From NCBI GenBank assembly GCA_030681675.1, contig JAUXRP010000007.1, positions 1 through 52,712 of the forward strand: a stretch of DNA of 52,712 bases. Direction: 5' to 3'. Source of the stretch: Candidatus Planktophila sp. (lineage in GTDB: Bacteria; Actinomycetota; Actinomycetes; Nanopelagicales; Nanopelagicaceae). Positions 51,949-52,712 of the stretch are shown here, piece after piece. The notes under the pieces are model-generated. The model searched no databases. It saw only the letters and a list, made by a program, of their open reading frames with translations, and was not told where the DNA came from. The position numbers and the translations under genes were made by a program. How positions within the stretch are numbered: position 1 is the first letter of the stretch; each line of letters begins with the position of its first letter.

Positions 51949-52602
51949 ATGCGCCGTAAGGGCTCAATATTCCGAGAGCTCCCTTTCCTTGTAGTGGTTG
52001 CACTTGTAGTCTCATTGTTAGCTAAGACTTTTATAGTGCAATTTTTCTATATCCCTTCGGGCTCTATGGAAAATACTTTACAAATTCAAGATCGTGTTGC
52101 CGTCAATAGACTTCCATTCTTATCTAAAAATATTTCGCGAGGCGATGTAGTTGTGTTTAGAGATCCCGCGAACTGGTTGCCAGAGGCGAGCGATAACTCC
52201 TCCTCACCTATTATTGCAAAAATCAAAACTGGATTAGTCGCAGTCGGAGTTCTTCCAAATCCTGCAAAGCAATATTTAGTGAAACGCGTCATTGGCGTTG
52301 CCGGTGATCACGTTGTCTGTTGTACAAAAGATGGCCTTATAACGGTGAATGGAACACCAATTACCGAACCATATATTTTTGCAGGAAATGCTCCAAGTGA
52401 TTTGAATTTCGATGTGACGGTTCCAAAAAGGAAGATTTGGGTAATGGGTGATCACCGTGGGGCAAGTGCCGATTCGCGCTATCACCAAGATGATATAAAT
52501 AAGGGAATGGTCCCTATATCTCGTGTAACTGGCAGAGTTTTTGCAGTTATCTGGCCGTTGAAAAGTGCAGCCTATATTCCACAGATAGACGTTGTTAAGT
52601 AG
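51949..52602 (+). CDS. lepB: Signal peptidase I
   Basis: Membrane serine protease cleaving signal peptides. 217 residues. One N-terminal membrane helix (about 12-30), catalytic Ser39 in IPSGSMENTL, Lys dyad in YLVKRVIGVAGD, and GDHRGASADSR (box E). No second C-terminal helix. In order with rplS and rnhB as in most actinobacteria. Confidence 0.96.
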   Translation: MRRKGSIFRELPFLVVVALVVSLLAKTFIVQFFYIPSGSMENTLQIQDRVAVNRLPFLSKNISRGDVVVFRDPANWLPEASDNSSSPIIAKIKTGLVAVGVLPNPAKQYLVKRVIGVAGDHVVCCTKDGLITVNGTPITEPYIFAGNAPSDLNFDVTVPKRKIWVMGDHRGASADSRYHQDDINKGMVPISRVTGRVFAVIWPLKSAAYIPQIDVVK

Positions 52603-52608
52603 CACTTA

Positions 52609-52712
52609 GTGAAAGTGATTGAGCAAGGGCTCATCAATGCAGGTATCGCACCGATTGCAGGTGTAGATGAGGCAGGACGCGGAGCATGTGCGGGTCCACT
52701 CGTTATCGCTGC
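52609..52712 (+). CDS. rnhB: Ribonuclease HII (5' part only; cut by window edge)
   Basis: 35 codons seen. The diagnostic motif [18 protein letters not shown] contains the first two catalytic acids (DE). GTG 52609 or 52615 as start; lepB stops 6 bp earlier. Confidence 0.9.
   Translation, partial: MKVIEQGLINAGIAPIAGVDEAGRGACAGPLVIA

Noticed and set aside
1-52712. tRNA, rRNA, CRISPR, IS or prophage
   Set aside because: Scanning showed no tRNA-like T-loop sequence in a cloverleaf context, no repeat-spacer array, no transposase or phage genes.

Overview
The window looks like a piece of chromosome from a free-living actinobacterium with an unusually AT-leaning genome for that phylum. The placement rests on SepH, the DUF7455 zinc protein, an actinobacterial SOS box (CGAACacgtGTTCG) between lexA and a LysM gene, a SAM-IV riboswitch, nrdR-nrdJ, and a principal sigma factor close to parE/parC. 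Tight packing (many 1-10 nt overlaps), few Shine-Dalgarno sites and many likely leaderless starts resemble the streamlined freshwater 'acI'/Nanopelagicales type. That last step is inference, not proof. No rRNA, tRNA, CRISPR array, IS or prophage was seen.

Layout. 1-5037: tail of an unknown gene, a methyltransferase, an AbiF/Abi_2 HEPN protein preceded by a strongly structured RNA region (best candidate for an unusual system), malic enzyme, lexA with divergent SOS-controlled LysM gene, and a VapBC-type AbrB/PIN pair. 5124-8709: NrdR box, nrdR, B12-dependent ribonucleotide reductase nrdJ, terminator. 8887-9936: MNT-HEPN pair. 9933-10706: extradiol dioxygenase with a palindrome on its promoter.

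10793-23951 is a carbon module: methylcitrate cycle (prpBCD), glycerate kinase, a D-2-hydroxyacid dehydrogenase, a GntR/FCD regulator, an FMN-dependent 2-hydroxyacid (L-lactate type) dehydrogenase, pyruvate phosphate dikinase and a large FAD/Fe-S D-2-hydroxyacid dehydrogenase. Together with malic enzyme these would oxidise propionate, lactate or glycolate-type acids to pyruvate or glycerate and feed gluconeogenesis.

24288-29783: FMN riboswitch, ribD-ribE-ribBA-ribH, and a DinG-type helicase in the same run. 29853-31654: Nudix hydrolase, secreted PKD-like protein, DUF4192-like protein. 31678-34278: SAM-IV riboswitch controlling metY-metX.

34304-44555: principal sigma factor with a lysine-rich repeat N-terminus, CDGSH protein, DUF7455, parE, a membrane protein pair ending in a DUF5671-VOC fusion, an ABC-F ATPase and a ParC that lacks its C-terminal DNA-wrapping domain. 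44582-52712: pseudouridine salvage (psuK-psuG), a nucleotide pyrophosphatase/phosphodiesterase, CorA, SepH, an MFS transporter, an inositol monophosphatase-family enzyme, then rplS-lepB-rnhB (last one cut by the window edge).
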